Positions 36,183 to 44,831 of a DNA stretch of 64,000 bases are shown in pieces. Below the pieces are notes generated by a model, which searched no databases, had not been told where the DNA came from, and saw only the letters and a program-made list of their open reading frames with translations. The first letter of the stretch is position 1. Each line of letters starts with the position of its first letter. Location of the stretch: NCBI GenBank assembly GCA_027490305.1, contig JAIXYI010000057.1, forward strand, positions 1 through 64,000, written 5' to 3'. The translations under genes and the position numbers were made by a program. This stretch comes from Flavobacteriaceae bacterium (GTDB lineage: Bacteria; Bacteroidota; Bacteroidia; Flavobacteriales; Flavobacteriaceae).

Positions 36183-38347
36183 GTGGCAATATGGGCAATT
36201 TGAGTGAGGAAATCCGCCGGCTCAAAAGGTTTTACGATCACAGCGTCAATCCCGGCGGCCTGCGCTTTATCCGTTACTTCATTGCGGTCAAAAGCGGTCA
36301 GTGCCAGAATAGGTATCCGGATGCCTTTATTCCGTATCGCCGTCGCGGTTTCATACCCATCGAGATCGGGCATGTTGATGTCCATCAAAATCAAATCATA
36401 TCCAGACTGCGAGACCTTCTCAATGGCTTCACGGCCGTTATCAATCAACTCACACTGGTGTCCGTTGCGTTGCAGGATGTTCTGCGTGACGATTTGGTTG
36501 ATCTTATTGTCTTCCACTACCAATACCCGAAGCGAACCTACATCGGCATTCCTGTTATCTGACGTCTGTTTTTCCAGGGTTTCCGCGACCTTGAACGTGA
36601 TATCGAAACGAATCGTCGTGCCTTTCCCTTCTTCGCTATGAAGATCGATATCGCTGCCGAATAGTTCGAGGAGTCTTTTGACGATGGCCAAACCGAGTCC
36701 GGTGCCTTGGTAATCACTCCCTTTGCGGTCGACCTGCACAAAACGCTCAAAGATCCGATATTGGTCTTTTTCGGCGATGCCTACCCCGTTATCGGAAACG
36801 GTAAACCGAACGGTACAGGTGCTGTCGTCCCCTTGCAAACAATCTGCTGCCACCTTTACGTTACCATTGGTGGTGAACTTGAGGGCGTTCGACATCAAAT
36901 TGATCAGTATCTGCGACAACCGCAACTCATCCCCTATCAGCAGGGACGGAATAGATGGATCAACGACACTCTCCAACTGATTGCCGTTTCGATCGGCGAT
37001 GAACTGAAGCGAATTGGCAATGGTTTCCATCTGACGACGAACCGAAAACGGCGCATTGGCGAGCGCGATCCGACGGTCTTCCATCTTATTCAATTGCAGG
37101 ACATCGTTTACCAACGCCAGTAAATAACGGGCGGAGAATTTGAGGGAATTGACCTCTTCGTCGTCCAGCAATTCTTTGTGTTTTTCCAGAAACATATCGG
37201 TCAGGCCGATAACGCCGTAGAGGGGCGTACGCAGTTCATGGCTGATGTTCGAAACGAACTGTGTCTTGAGTTGGGATACTTCCTCTGCCGCTTCTTTGGC
37301 TTTTCGCAATTCCTGGTTGGCCGCAGTGAGTTCGGCATTGAGCCGTTTGCGGTTCTTATTGTTTTTGTAAAGGGTGAAGGTATAGACGATGACGAAGAGC
37401 AGTACGACGCCAAACAACAAGGTAAGAAGCCGCGTCTCGCGTATCTTCCGATGTTGCAGGTCATTGTCGGCCTCGATTTTTGTCAATTGGATGCGGTAGG
37501 CGTCCAACTCGATCTCGCGGGCCGTTTCGTCCAGATTCGCGCGCTCGTCTTCCGGATAGAGGACCTTTTTGAGGGAATCCAGTTTCGATTGGTAGAGATT
37601 GGCTTTCGCCACTTGACCCCGTTTTCGATGATGGTTCACCAAATTCTCATAGATATTGGCCTCAAACGCTGACATTTTTTCCCGTTTGGCGATGACCAAT
37701 GCTTTGGCAAACTGATGCTCCGCTTCTGTGCTGTGGCCCACATGGCTGTAGTACATCGCGTCGAGCATCGACAGTGTCATCCTGGCCTCCTGCTCTCCCT
37801 TCTCAAGGACATAGGGACGGGCTTGTTCAAGATACCGCCGGCCGGGCTCGAACTCGTCAACCGAAAAATAAGCACTCGCGATGTTCATCTGCGTGTACGA
37901 AATCTGCGAGCTGTCGTTGATTTTACGTGCGAAGACCAGCGATTTTTTATAATACTCGATGCCTTTCCGCACGTCTTTATGGCTGAAATAGTAGACACTG
38001 CCGAGGTTGCTGTAGAGCCAGTCTTTTAGCGAGTCGTTATCGATTTTGTTTGCGTGCTGCAGCGCCTTGTTGTAGAACTCGATGGCATAATCCGACTCTG
38101 AGAACTCATCGTAAATGACCCCAATTGCGTTATAAGAATGCGCAATCAGGTAGTCATCGTCGAGTTTGAAGGACCGTACCAGCGCCTGCTTTGAGGCGTC
38201 GAGTGCTTTATCATACTGTGCCTCACGAAAATACGTTCCGCCTTTGTTGATGAGCCGTTCAATATCAGCCCGTTCCTTCCTGTCCGTATCCTGTGCAGGA
38301 ACGGAAAGACTCAGGAGCAACAGCAATACGAGACAACACTTTCTCAA
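36164..38347 (-). CDS. TPR-sensor hybrid histidine kinase with C-terminal receiver
   Basis: The 727-residue protein has a signal peptide, about six TPR-like helices pairs (residues 25-270) in the periplasm, one membrane helix (LLTLLFGVVLLFVIVYTFTLY), a coiled segment, HisKA with FVSNISHELRTPLYG, HATPase motifs DNGVGIAEKD and GTGLGLAIVKRLLELFGS, and a receiver domain (VLVVEDNKINQIV; acceptor Asp in LILMDINMPDLDG). No DNA-binding output is attached, so phosphate must pass to another protein. It is 12 bp downstream of ettA on the same strand. Confidence 0.92.
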   Translation of the reverse strand: MRKCCLVLLLLLSLSVPAQDTDRKERADIERLINKGGTYFREAQYDKALDASKQALVRSFKLDDDYLIAHSYNAIGVIYDEFSESDYAIEFYNKALQHANKIDNDSLKDWLYSNLGSVYYFSHKDVRKGIEYYKKSLVFARKINDSSQISYTQMNIASAYFSVDEFEPGRRYLEQARPYVLEKGEQEARMTLSMLDAMYYSHVGHSTEAEHQFAKALVIAKREKMSAFEANIYENLVNHHRKRGQVAKANLYQSKLDSLKKVLYPEDERANLDETAREIELDAYRIQLTKIEADNDLQHRKIRETRLLTLLFGVVLLFVIVYTFTLYKNNKNRKRLNAELTAANQELRKAKEAAEEVSQLKTQFVSNISHELRTPLYGVIGLTDMFLEKHKELLDDEEVNSLKFSARYLLALVNDVLQLNKMEDRRIALANAPFSVRRQMETIANSLQFIADRNGNQLESVVDPSIPSLLIGDELRLSQILINLMSNALKFTTNGNVKVAADCLQGDDSTCTVRFTVSDNGVGIAEKDQYRIFERFVQVDRKGSDYQGTGLGLAIVKRLLELFGSDIDLHSEEGKGTTIRFDITFKVAETLEKQTSDNRNADVGSLRVLVVEDNKINQIVTQNILQRNGHQCELIDNGREAIEKVSQSGYDLILMDINMPDLDGYETATAIRNKGIRIPILALTAFDRNEVTDKAQAAGIDAVIVKPFEPADFLTQIAHIATKKPVN

Positions 38348-38359
38348 CGGCGCGATTGG

Positions 38360-40054
38360 TTAGTTGCGAATGAGTTTTCGGTATTTGATTCGTTTCGGTG
38401 TAAGGTCGGCACCCAGACGCTTTCTCTTATTCTCTTCGTAATCTGAGAAGCTGCCTTCGAAGAAATACACGTTCGAGTCGCCTTCGAATGCCAGGATATG
38501 CGTACAGATACGATCCAGGAACCAACGGTCGTGGGAAATGACAACAGCACATCCGGCGAAGTTTTCAAGACCTTCTTCCAATGCCCTAAGCGTATTGATA
38601 TCCAAGTCGTTGGTAGGTTCGTCCAAAAGTAATACGTTACCTTCTTCCTTCAAGGTCATCGCCAAATGCAGACGGTTGCGCTCACCTCCTGAAAGGGTCG
38701 CCACTTTCTTATTCTGGTCGCTGCCACTGAAGTTGAAGCGACTGAGGTAGGCGCGCGAGTTGACCTGGCGTCCGCCCATCATAATGAGTTCCTGACTGTC
38801 GCTGAAATTCTCCCAAATAGTCTTTTCTAAATCGATATTGGAATGCGACTGGTCGACATATGCAATCTTGACGGTATCACCGATGGTAAAGGTTCCGGCA
38901 TCCGGTTGTTCCTCGCCCATGATCATGCGGAAGATGGTGGTTTTACCGGCTCCGTTCGGACCGATAATCCCCACGATACCCGCTTGTGGCAGGGTAAAGT
39001 TCAGGTTGTCATACAGCAACTTGTCGCCAAATCCCTTGGCCACACCCTGCGCTTCAATAACATTGGTTCCGAGACGAGGTCCGTTCGGGATATAGATTTC
39101 GAGTTTTTCTTCGAGTTCTTTCTGGTCTTCGTTCAATAAGCGGTCGTAATTCTGAAGACGGGCCTTTTGCTTCGTCTGCCGTCCTTTGGCGCCCTGACGT
39201 ACCCACTCTAACTCGCGTTCGAGGGTCTTGCGACGTTTGGAGGCGACTTTCTCTTCCTGTTCGAGTCGTTTTGCTTTCTGGTCGAGCCAGGATGAGTAGT
39301 TACCTTTCCACGGAATGCCTTCCCCACGGTCAAGTTCAAGGATCCAACCGGCCACGTTATCAAGGAAATAGCGGTCGTGGGTAACGGCGATAACGGTTCC
39401 GGCGTATTGGGCCAGGTGTTGTTCAAGCCACAAGACACTTTCTGCGTCAAGGTGGTTGGTGGGCTCGTCAAGCAATAACACATCCGGTTGTTGCAACAGC
39501 AGTCGGCACAAGGCCACGCGGCGCTTCTCGCCTCCCGACAGCACCTTGATGGGCATGTCGGCATCCGGTGTGCGGAGTGCGTCCATAGCAATTTCGAGCT
39601 TGGTATCAAGGTCCCAGGCACCGGCTGCATCGATTTTGTCCTGCAACTCCGCCTGACGGTCCATCAGCTTCTGCATTTTCTCTTCGTTCTCATACACCTC
39701 AGGCAACATGAACTGGTCGTTGAGGGCGTTGAACTCTTCAATAAGTGCCACCGATTCCGCCGCCCCTTCGCGTACAATCTCAATGACAGTCTTGTTTTCG
39801 TCAAGTAGCGGCTCTTGTTCGAGGTAGCCTACAGTATAGCCGGGCGCGAATACCACATCGCCCTGGTAATTCTTATCTACACCGGCAATGATCTTCAACA
39901 GGGTTGATTTACCGGATCCGTTCAAACCGAGGATACCGATCTTGGCGCCGTAAAAGAAACTCAGGTAAATATCTTTGAGAACCGGTTTATTGGCGCCCTG
40001 GTAGGTCTTGCCTACCCGCGCCATCGAGAAAATGACTTTCTTATCGTCTGACAT
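38360..40054 (-). CDS. ettA: Energy-dependent translational throttle A (ABC-F)
   Basis: The 564-residue protein holds two ABC domains with Walker A GLNGSGKST and GPNGAGKTT, signatures LSGGEKRRVALCRLL and LSGGERNRLHLAMTL, and no membrane part, as in ABC-F proteins. The inter-domain linker (about 240-310) is rich in basic residues (KRLEQEEKVASKRRKTLERE). Length and linker fit EttA, which binds the ribosomal E site and gates the first peptide bond according to ATP level. Confidence 0.95.
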   Translation of the reverse strand: MSDDKKVIFSMARVGKTYQGANKPVLKDIYLSFFYGAKIGILGLNGSGKSTLLKIIAGVDKNYQGDVVFAPGYTVGYLEQEPLLDENKTVIEIVREGAAESVALIEEFNALNDQFMLPEVYENEEKMQKLMDRQAELQDKIDAAGAWDLDTKLEIAMDALRTPDADMPIKVLSGGEKRRVALCRLLLQQPDVLLLDEPTNHLDAESVLWLEQHLAQYAGTVIAVTHDRYFLDNVAGWILELDRGEGIPWKGNYSSWLDQKAKRLEQEEKVASKRRKTLERELEWVRQGAKGRQTKQKARLQNYDRLLNEDQKELEEKLEIYIPNGPRLGTNVIEAQGVAKGFGDKLLYDNLNFTLPQAGIVGIIGPNGAGKTTIFRMIMGEEQPDAGTFTIGDTVKIAYVDQSHSNIDLEKTIWENFSDSQELIMMGGRQVNSRAYLSRFNFSGSDQNKKVATLSGGERNRLHLAMTLKEEGNVLLLDEPTNDLDINTLRALEEGLENFAGCAVVISHDRWFLDRICTHILAFEGDSNVYFFEGSFSDYEENKRKRLGADLTPKRIKYRKLIRN

Positions 40055-40096
40055 TTGAAATGTAATTTTTTGGAATTATTCTTTTGGGGAAACTTG

Positions 40097-40279
40097 TTAG
40101 ACCCGTCCTTTCAGGGAACTGAATACCCATGCGATGGCAAAAAAACCAACGCCTACCGCCCCGAAGCCCCATCCGGCGACATCATCATACCGGAAGATAC
40201 CGAGTCCGACGAGCAAAAGCCCCATCAGAATCATAATAAAAGTGGCCCATCCGAGGATGGTATTTTTGTTCATTCCCAT
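40097..40279 (-). CDS. CAL67264-like small membrane protein
   Basis: The 60-residue protein has two hydrophobic helices (ILGWATFIMILMGLLLVGLGIF and VGVGFFAIAWVFSSL) and matches the small flavobacterial membrane family often found beside ettA. The third residue is also Met, so the start may be two codons later. Function is unknown. Confidence 0.75.
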   Translation of the reverse strand: MGMNKNTILGWATFIMILMGLLLVGLGIFRYDDVAGWGFGAVGVGFFAIAWVFSSLKGRV

Positions 40280-40334
40280 TTTTGGAAGGTTTAGCCGACA
40301 AATATCGCATAATTCGTCGGGAAAAAGAACAGTG

Positions 40335-40541
40335 TCACTCGAAAGGCGCTTCTTTTTTCACCGCTTTTCGATACGCGAAGAAAAAGAGAAAGCAGCAGGC
40401 AGCGAACACAAGGCATGGGAGTAGCTGCACAAACAGACTGCGTCCGCCGGAAAAGCCCTGATAGGCGAGCATGACGAGTGCGCACACAAACATTACTACT
40501 GAAAAAACCAGCAGACCGAAGTACACATTTTTGACTTTCAT
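40335..40541 (-). CDS. Small two-helix membrane protein (1 of 3)
   Basis: The 68-residue protein has two membrane helices (VYFGLLVFSVVMFVCALVMLA and FVQLLPCLVFAACCFLFFF) and a charged tail. It is the last of three similar-sized genes downstream of holA, all with two helices and a short loop. No named family is visible. Confidence 0.6.
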   Translation of the reverse strand: MKVKNVYFGLLVFSVVMFVCALVMLAYQGFSGGRSLFVQLLPCLVFAACCFLFFFAYRKAVKKEAPFE

Positions 40542-40576
40542 GAAAAGGGGGTTTCCCTAAAGGTATGAAAAAAACC

Positions 40577-40771
40577 TTATTCCGCCTTGCGCTGTTCTAA
40601 ATAGCGTTTGGTGTTGGTGCCAAAGAAAAACACGAAGAGAAACAACCGTAGTACATTAATCCACCGGAGCGGCTGGTCATTTACGTAATCGGCGATGATA
40701 AACCAAACCGAAAGAATGATACAGATGCCGCAAATAATCGCGACCGACAGTGACAACCACTTTTTCTTCAT
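40577..40771 (-). CDS. Small two-helix membrane protein (2 of 3)
   Basis: The 64-residue protein has helices LSVAIICGICIILSVWFIIA and LRLFLFVFFFG with a charged end NTKRYLEQRKAE. Its start overlaps the stop of the upstream gene by four bases (ATGA), which indicates translational coupling. Confidence 0.65.
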   Translation of the reverse strand: MKKKWLSLSVAIICGICIILSVWFIIADYVNDQPLRWINVLRLFLFVFFFGTNTKRYLEQRKAE

Positions 40772-40956
40772 AAGCCTTTTACGTTTGTACGTTGCAATTT
40801 ATACAGAAACAACCAGGTAAAAATACCGAACATCAGCGTGCGGCCGACCTCAAACCAACCGCGTGGCATAGGCGGATCGCTGAGGAACATAAAATAGAGG
40901 CTCGAAACGAAGAGCAGCGCCCAAATGACTCCGCATAGCAAAAACAACCGCTTCAT
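40768..40956 (-). CDS. Small two-helix membrane protein (3 of 3)
   Basis: The 62-residue protein has helices LFLLCGVIWALLFVSSLYFMF and TLMFGIFTWLFLYKL, then a basic tail. It overlaps holA and the next small gene by four bases each, so the set is one coupled operon. It is similar in plan, but not clearly in sequence, to the two following genes. Confidence 0.65.
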   Translation of the reverse strand: MKRLFLLCGVIWALLFVSSLYFMFLSDPPMPRGWFEVGRTLMFGIFTWLFLYKLQRTNVKGL

Positions 40957-41948
40957 GAGAAAATATGGATGAGCATTTCTTTCAATAAATCGTCGGGGGT
41001 AAGGTTCGCCCCTACTCCTTTACTCTTTACGTCTACATTGCGAAGGGCGGCTACAATCGCGCTGACCTTTCGCATCGGGTAGTTTCGAAAGGCGGTTTCA
41101 TAGTCTTTTAGTTGATACGGACTCACCCGCAATACAGACGCGGCGGTTTTCTTGTCTTTGAGTCCGTGGTATTGCAACAAATTCGAAAAGAAGCTGAACA
41201 TCATACCCACGGTCATCACCAACGGATTTTCTTTCTGGTTCTGGGCGAAATATTGGGCAATTTTGTAGGCCTTATATTGGTTCCGTTCGGCAATCGCCTT
41301 TCGCAATTCGAACACGTTGTACTCTTTACTGAAGCCGATGTTCTCTTCAATATGGGACGGAAGAATAGTACTCCCCTTTGGCAAAATGATCTGCAGTTTC
41401 TCGAGTTCCTTGGCGATACGGCTCAGGTCGGTTCCCAGAAAATCGACCATCATCGCATTGGCTTTGTGGTCGATGGTATAGCCTTTCCCTTGCAGGATAC
41501 GTGTAATCCACTGGCCGACCTGGTTCTCGTATAGTTTCTTGCTTTCGAACACCACACCGTTCTTTTCGAGGTGTTTGGTGACCTTCTTGCGTTTGTCGAG
41601 TGTCTTATATTTATAGCAGATTACCAACACCGTCGTGGGCGTGGGCTGTTCGGCATACGATTCGAGTTTGTCGATCGTACGCGACAAATCCTGCGCTTCT
41701 TTTACAATCACGACCTGGCGCTCGGCCATCATCGGATAGCGTTTGGCGGTGCCGACGATGTCATCGATCGACACGTCCCGTCCGTACAAAACCGTCTGGT
41801 TGAAGCCTTTCTCGTCCTCCGTAAGAAGTTGGCCTTCGATGTATTCGGCGATCTTGTCGATGTAGTAAGGTTCCTCCCCCATGAGGAAATAGACCGGTCG
41901 GATATTCCCGGCCCTGATGTCGGTCACGATTTTGGCTGCTTCGTCCAT
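40953..41948 (-). CDS. holA: DNA polymerase III subunit delta
   Basis: Starting at the ATG at 41948 (MDEAAKIVTDIRAGNIRPVYFLMGEEPYYIDKIAEYI), the 331-residue protein matches HolA: domain I with an FLMGEEPYYID-type opening, YKTLDKRKKVTKHLEKNGVVFESKKL, and the C-terminal collar helices (YQLKDYETAFRNYPMRKVSAIVAAL). It opens the beta clamp in the clamp loader. The frame runs further to 42113 but that stretch overlaps the divergent gene and has no family similarity. Confidence 0.92.
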   Translation of the reverse strand: MDEAAKIVTDIRAGNIRPVYFLMGEEPYYIDKIAEYIEGQLLTEDEKGFNQTVLYGRDVSIDDIVGTAKRYPMMAERQVVIVKEAQDLSRTIDKLESYAEQPTPTTVLVICYKYKTLDKRKKVTKHLEKNGVVFESKKLYENQVGQWITRILQGKGYTIDHKANAMMVDFLGTDLSRIAKELEKLQIILPKGSTILPSHIEENIGFSKEYNVFELRKAIAERNQYKAYKIAQYFAQNQKENPLVMTVGMMFSFFSNLLQYHGLKDKKTAASVLRVSPYQLKDYETAFRNYPMRKVSAIVAALRNVDVKSKGVGANLTPDDLLKEMLIHIFS

Positions 41949-41975
41949 GTATGCCCGGCGGCGATGGGTTTTGTT

Positions 41976-41983
41976 TATCTTTG
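41976..41983 (+). promoter_or_regulatory. -7 element TATCTTTG, probably leaderless start
   Basis: This exact TAnnTTTG match ends only four bases before the ATG at 41988. Because transcription starts about seven bases after this element, the mRNA would begin at or next to the start codon. Confidence 0.55.
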
Positions 41984-41987
41984 CCGC

Positions 41988-42437
41988 ATGCAGAAGCTGA
42001 ACTTCCCGGCTTACGACTTTCGTTTCAAAAGTAGCGAAAATAAGGTCGCCATCTTCGACGATATCCGCAAAAAATTCGTGGTGCTGACGCCTGAGGAATG
42101 GGTACGCCAGCACGTCGTACGGTACCTCATCGACGGAGTGGGTTTTCCGAAATCGCGTGTGAATGTAGAGAAGTTACTGAAAGTCAACGGACTTACCAAA
42201 CGCTACGACGTGGTGGTGTTTCATGCTGATGGCAGTATCTTTTTATTGGTGGAATGCAAAGCATCGCATGTGAGCATTTCGCAGGAAACCTTCGACCAGA
42301 TTGCGCGGTATAACCTGACAATGAAAGCCGACTACCTCATGGTCACAAACGGGCTGCATCATTATTTTTGCCGGATGGATTTCGAGAATAGCCGCTACCA
42401 GTTCCTGAGGGAACTTCCTAAATACCCCCTGACATGA
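41988..42437 (+). CDS. HSDR_N-type PD-(D/E)xK nuclease-fold protein
   Basis: The 149-residue protein has WVRQHVVRYLIDGVGFPKSRV, then RYDVVVFHADGSIFLLVECKASHVSIS, giving the D...E-x-K nuclease core, as in the N-terminal domain of type I restriction R subunits. No helicase, methylase or specificity gene is nearby, so it is not a restriction system. Stand-alone copies next to holA are common in this phylum. It overlaps the glycosyltransferase gene by four bases. Confidence 0.85.
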   Translation: MQKLNFPAYDFRFKSSENKVAIFDDIRKKFVVLTPEEWVRQHVVRYLIDGVGFPKSRVNVEKLLKVNGLTKRYDVVVFHADGSIFLLVECKASHVSISQETFDQIARYNLTMKADYLMVTNGLHHYFCRMDFENSRYQFLRELPKYPLT

Positions 42438-43453
42438 ACGGAGAGAAAGCAATTGCCGTCGTCATCCTCAATTGGAATGGAGTCGCCTTGTTGCAACAAT
42501 TCCTTCCGAAGGTGGTGGCCCTGTCGCCACAGGCCCGGGTGTACCTTGCCGATAATGCATCCGACGATGACTCGATTGTATGGACGCAGACGCATCTTCC
42601 CGAAGTTACCATCATCCGCAACGACGGCAACTATGGCTATGCCAAAGGGTATAACGTCGCCCTCAAACAGGTAGAAGAACCGCTTTACGCCTTAGTAAAT
42701 TCAGATATCGAGGTAACGGAAAACTGGCTGGAGCCGATACTGGAACGTTTCCACAACGAACCCGATACGGCCGTCATACAACCCAAAATACGGGATTTCA
42801 AGGATCCGACGCGTTTTGAGTATGCGGGCGCGGCGGGCGGATTCATCGACAAGTTCGGGTTTCCGTTTTGTCGCGGACGGATTTTTGATACGGTGGAAGC
42901 CGATACCGGACAATACGACGATGCCTGCGATGTTTTCTGGGCATCGGGTGCCTGTTTTTTTATACGGAAGGATGTTTTCCGAAAAATGAAAGGCTTCGAC
43001 GACGATTTCTTTGCCCACCAGGAAGAGATAGACCTCTGCTGGCGTATTTTCAACCACGGCTACCGGTTGCGGTACGAGCCAAAATCAGTGGTGTTTCATG
43101 TGGGAGGCGCCACGCTGCAATACCTGAGTCCGAGAAAAACCTACCTCAATTTTCGCAACTCGCTTTTCATGATGGTAAAGAACCTTCCGAAACGCGTGGC
43201 CTTACGCATACTTTTCGGTCGTTTGGTATTCGACGGTGTCGCGGGCATGCGGTTTTTCGTGACGATGCAGTGGTCGCATGTTTGGGCGATTTTGAAGGCG
43301 CATGGGGCCTTCTATTTTTACCTGCCGCGGTATCTTTCGAGACGCGGTACGAGCCAGCGATTGGACTATTTCCACGTTGAGAGCGTCGCATGGCGTTACT
43401 TTAACAAAAAACAGCAGACATTTGGCGAACTTTTGCAAGCATCACGCGACTAA
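42434..43453 (+). CDS. Family 2 glycosyltransferase
   Basis: The 339-residue protein has the GT2 marks VVILNWNGVALL, VYLADNASDDDS, LVNSDIEVTENWLEP (DxD-like) and ACFFIRKDVFRKMKGFDDDFFAHQEEIDLCWR, the pattern of rhamnosyl- or other dTDP-sugar transferases acting on surface glycans. The last 80 residues look membrane-associated (basic and aromatic helices). Acceptor and donor cannot be told. Confidence 0.9.
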   Translation: MNGEKAIAVVILNWNGVALLQQFLPKVVALSPQARVYLADNASDDDSIVWTQTHLPEVTIIRNDGNYGYAKGYNVALKQVEEPLYALVNSDIEVTENWLEPILERFHNEPDTAVIQPKIRDFKDPTRFEYAGAAGGFIDKFGFPFCRGRIFDTVEADTGQYDDACDVFWASGACFFIRKDVFRKMKGFDDDFFAHQEEIDLCWRIFNHGYRLRYEPKSVVFHVGGATLQYLSPRKTYLNFRNSLFMMVKNLPKRVALRILFGRLVFDGVAGMRFFVTMQWSHVWAILKAHGAFYFYLPRYLSRRGTSQRLDYFHVESVAWRYFNKKQQTFGELLQASRD

Positions 43454-43493
43454 GTAGCGAAGGGGTTTAACATTAGTTTAGGTAGCACCGGAA

Positions 43494-43523
43494 TTGTTAA
43501 AATTGAAAATAGCCCTACCTTTG
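43494..43523 (+). promoter_or_regulatory. Promoter of the OmpA-family gene (TTG-N19-TACCTTTG)
   Basis: TTG at 43494-43496 and TACCTTTG at 43516-43523, separated by 19 bp, are a textbook Bacteroidota -33/-7 pair, 23 bp upstream of the ATG at 43547. Confidence 0.75.
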
Positions 43524-43546
43524 CAAGGAACTAAAAATCGAAGATC

Positions 43547-44389
43547 ATGCGTAAAATCGTTTTAGCCCTTTCCGTGTTGGCGTTGCTGACCACGTCATGC
43601 GGTACGAAGAAAAAACTCGCAGCCTGCGAGGCAAAGAACAAAGAAATACAAGATTTGCTCAATACGGCCACGGTGAAACTCAACACCTGCCTTTCTGAAA
43701 AAGAAGCCTTGAATGCCCAAATCGAGTACCTGAAAAAGAACAACGCCGATCTGATCAACAGTATGGGTAACGCCACGACGTTGTCGGCCCAGCAAGCGAA
43801 AAACGTTGAGAAGACGCTCGAATCACTTAAAGAGAAAGACCTCAAGATCGCCCGTTTGCAGGACGCCCTTACACGTAAAGACAGCGTAACGTTGGCACTG
43901 GTGACGAGCCTGAAGCGCGAGGTAGGTATCAACGATCCGGACATTGAAGTAAACGTTGAAAAAGGGGTGGTCTTCATCTCTATTTCCGATAAAATGCTGT
44001 TCAAGAGCGGCTCGTATACGGTGACCGACCGCGCGAAAGAAGTACTTTCGAAGGTGGCCAAAGTCATCAATGCGAAGCCGGATTTTGAATGTATGGTAGA
44101 AGGACACACTGACAACGTGCCGTATATCAGCAACGGTGTACTGCAAGACAACTGGGATCTTTCTGTCAAACGTGCTACGTCTATCGTTCGCGTGCTGACC
44201 AAAGACCTGGGCGTGGCACCGAAACAACTCATTGCCGCCGGCCGTGGTGAATTCGTGCCGCTGGTGGATAACAACTCTGCTGAAAACCGCGCCACCAACC
44301 GCCGTACACGCATCGTCATCATGCCGAAAATCGATCAGTTTTATGACATGATTGAGAAGGAAATGAAGAATATGCAGGGGAAGAATTAA
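43547..44389 (+). CDS. OmpA-family peptidoglycan-binding lipoprotein
   Basis: The 280-residue protein has a lipobox (LLTTSC, Cys18), a coiled coil (residues 25-120, charged and Leu-rich), and an OmpA-C domain with MLFKSGSYTVTDRAKEVLSKVAKVIN, EGHTDNVPY, and NRRTRIVIMPK. It anchors the outer membrane to peptidoglycan. It follows the glycosyltransferase but has its own strong promoter. Confidence 0.92.
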   Translation: MRKIVLALSVLALLTTSCGTKKKLAACEAKNKEIQDLLNTATVKLNTCLSEKEALNAQIEYLKKNNADLINSMGNATTLSAQQAKNVEKTLESLKEKDLKIARLQDALTRKDSVTLALVTSLKREVGINDPDIEVNVEKGVVFISISDKMLFKSGSYTVTDRAKEVLSKVAKVINAKPDFECMVEGHTDNVPYISNGVLQDNWDLSVKRATSIVRVLTKDLGVAPKQLIAAGRGEFVPLVDNNSAENRATNRRTRIVIMPKIDQFYDMIEKEMKNMQGKN

Positions 44390-44521
44390 GAGGCTAATTA
44401 GCGAATGGGTTAATTAGCGGATTAGCGAATGTAATCAAGCTGGAAGGGTGTACTAACCTTGTAGTTTTTTCACTTGAGAGAAGAGTCCGAAAGTACGTGA
44501 GTAGGAAAGACTTTGTAAGAA

Positions 44522-44752
44522 ATAGGAAAACCTGTCTTTGTTTGAAGACAGGTTTTTTAATTAGCGGATGTGTCAATTAGCGACACGAGGCGATAGCCGA
44601 CTGGCGAAGCAATTAGCGAATGGGACCCAACCTGCAAGGTTTTTACAACCTTGTAGGTTTTTCTATATAGTTGAAAGTTTGAAAGTCGGAAAGACCGGCC
44701 CGCGACCAAGTAAAAAAACCTGCCTCCAAACGAAGACAGGTTTTCATACAGA
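44522..44752. repeat. Composite hairpin/octamer repeat, copy 1
   Basis: Inside the 442-bp spacer this unit contains a terminator-like hairpin AAAACCTGTCTT/AAGACAGGTTTT (44527-44556), AATTAGCGGATGTGTCAATTAGCG, then ATTAGCGAATGGGACCCAAC with a second stem (ACCTGCAAGG/CCTTGTAGGT). GAAAGT(N)-type octamers and a third hairpin AAAACCTGCCT/AGACAGGTTTT (44715-44744) follow. Copy 2 is at 47325-47517. The left part of the spacer (44394-44475) is a shorter, degenerate relative. The first hairpin can end the OmpA transcript. Confidence 0.75.
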
Positions 44753-44831
44753 AGACGTTAATTAGTCGTACGAAGCAAAATGAACAGACATTCTTTGCAG
44801 TTGTTGCCTGCCGTATTCGTTTCAACTATAG

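Noticed and set aside
41988..42437. HSDR_N protein considered as part of a restriction-modification system
   Set aside because: There is no methylase, specificity or helicase gene nearby, and the protein is only the nuclease-fold domain next to holA.
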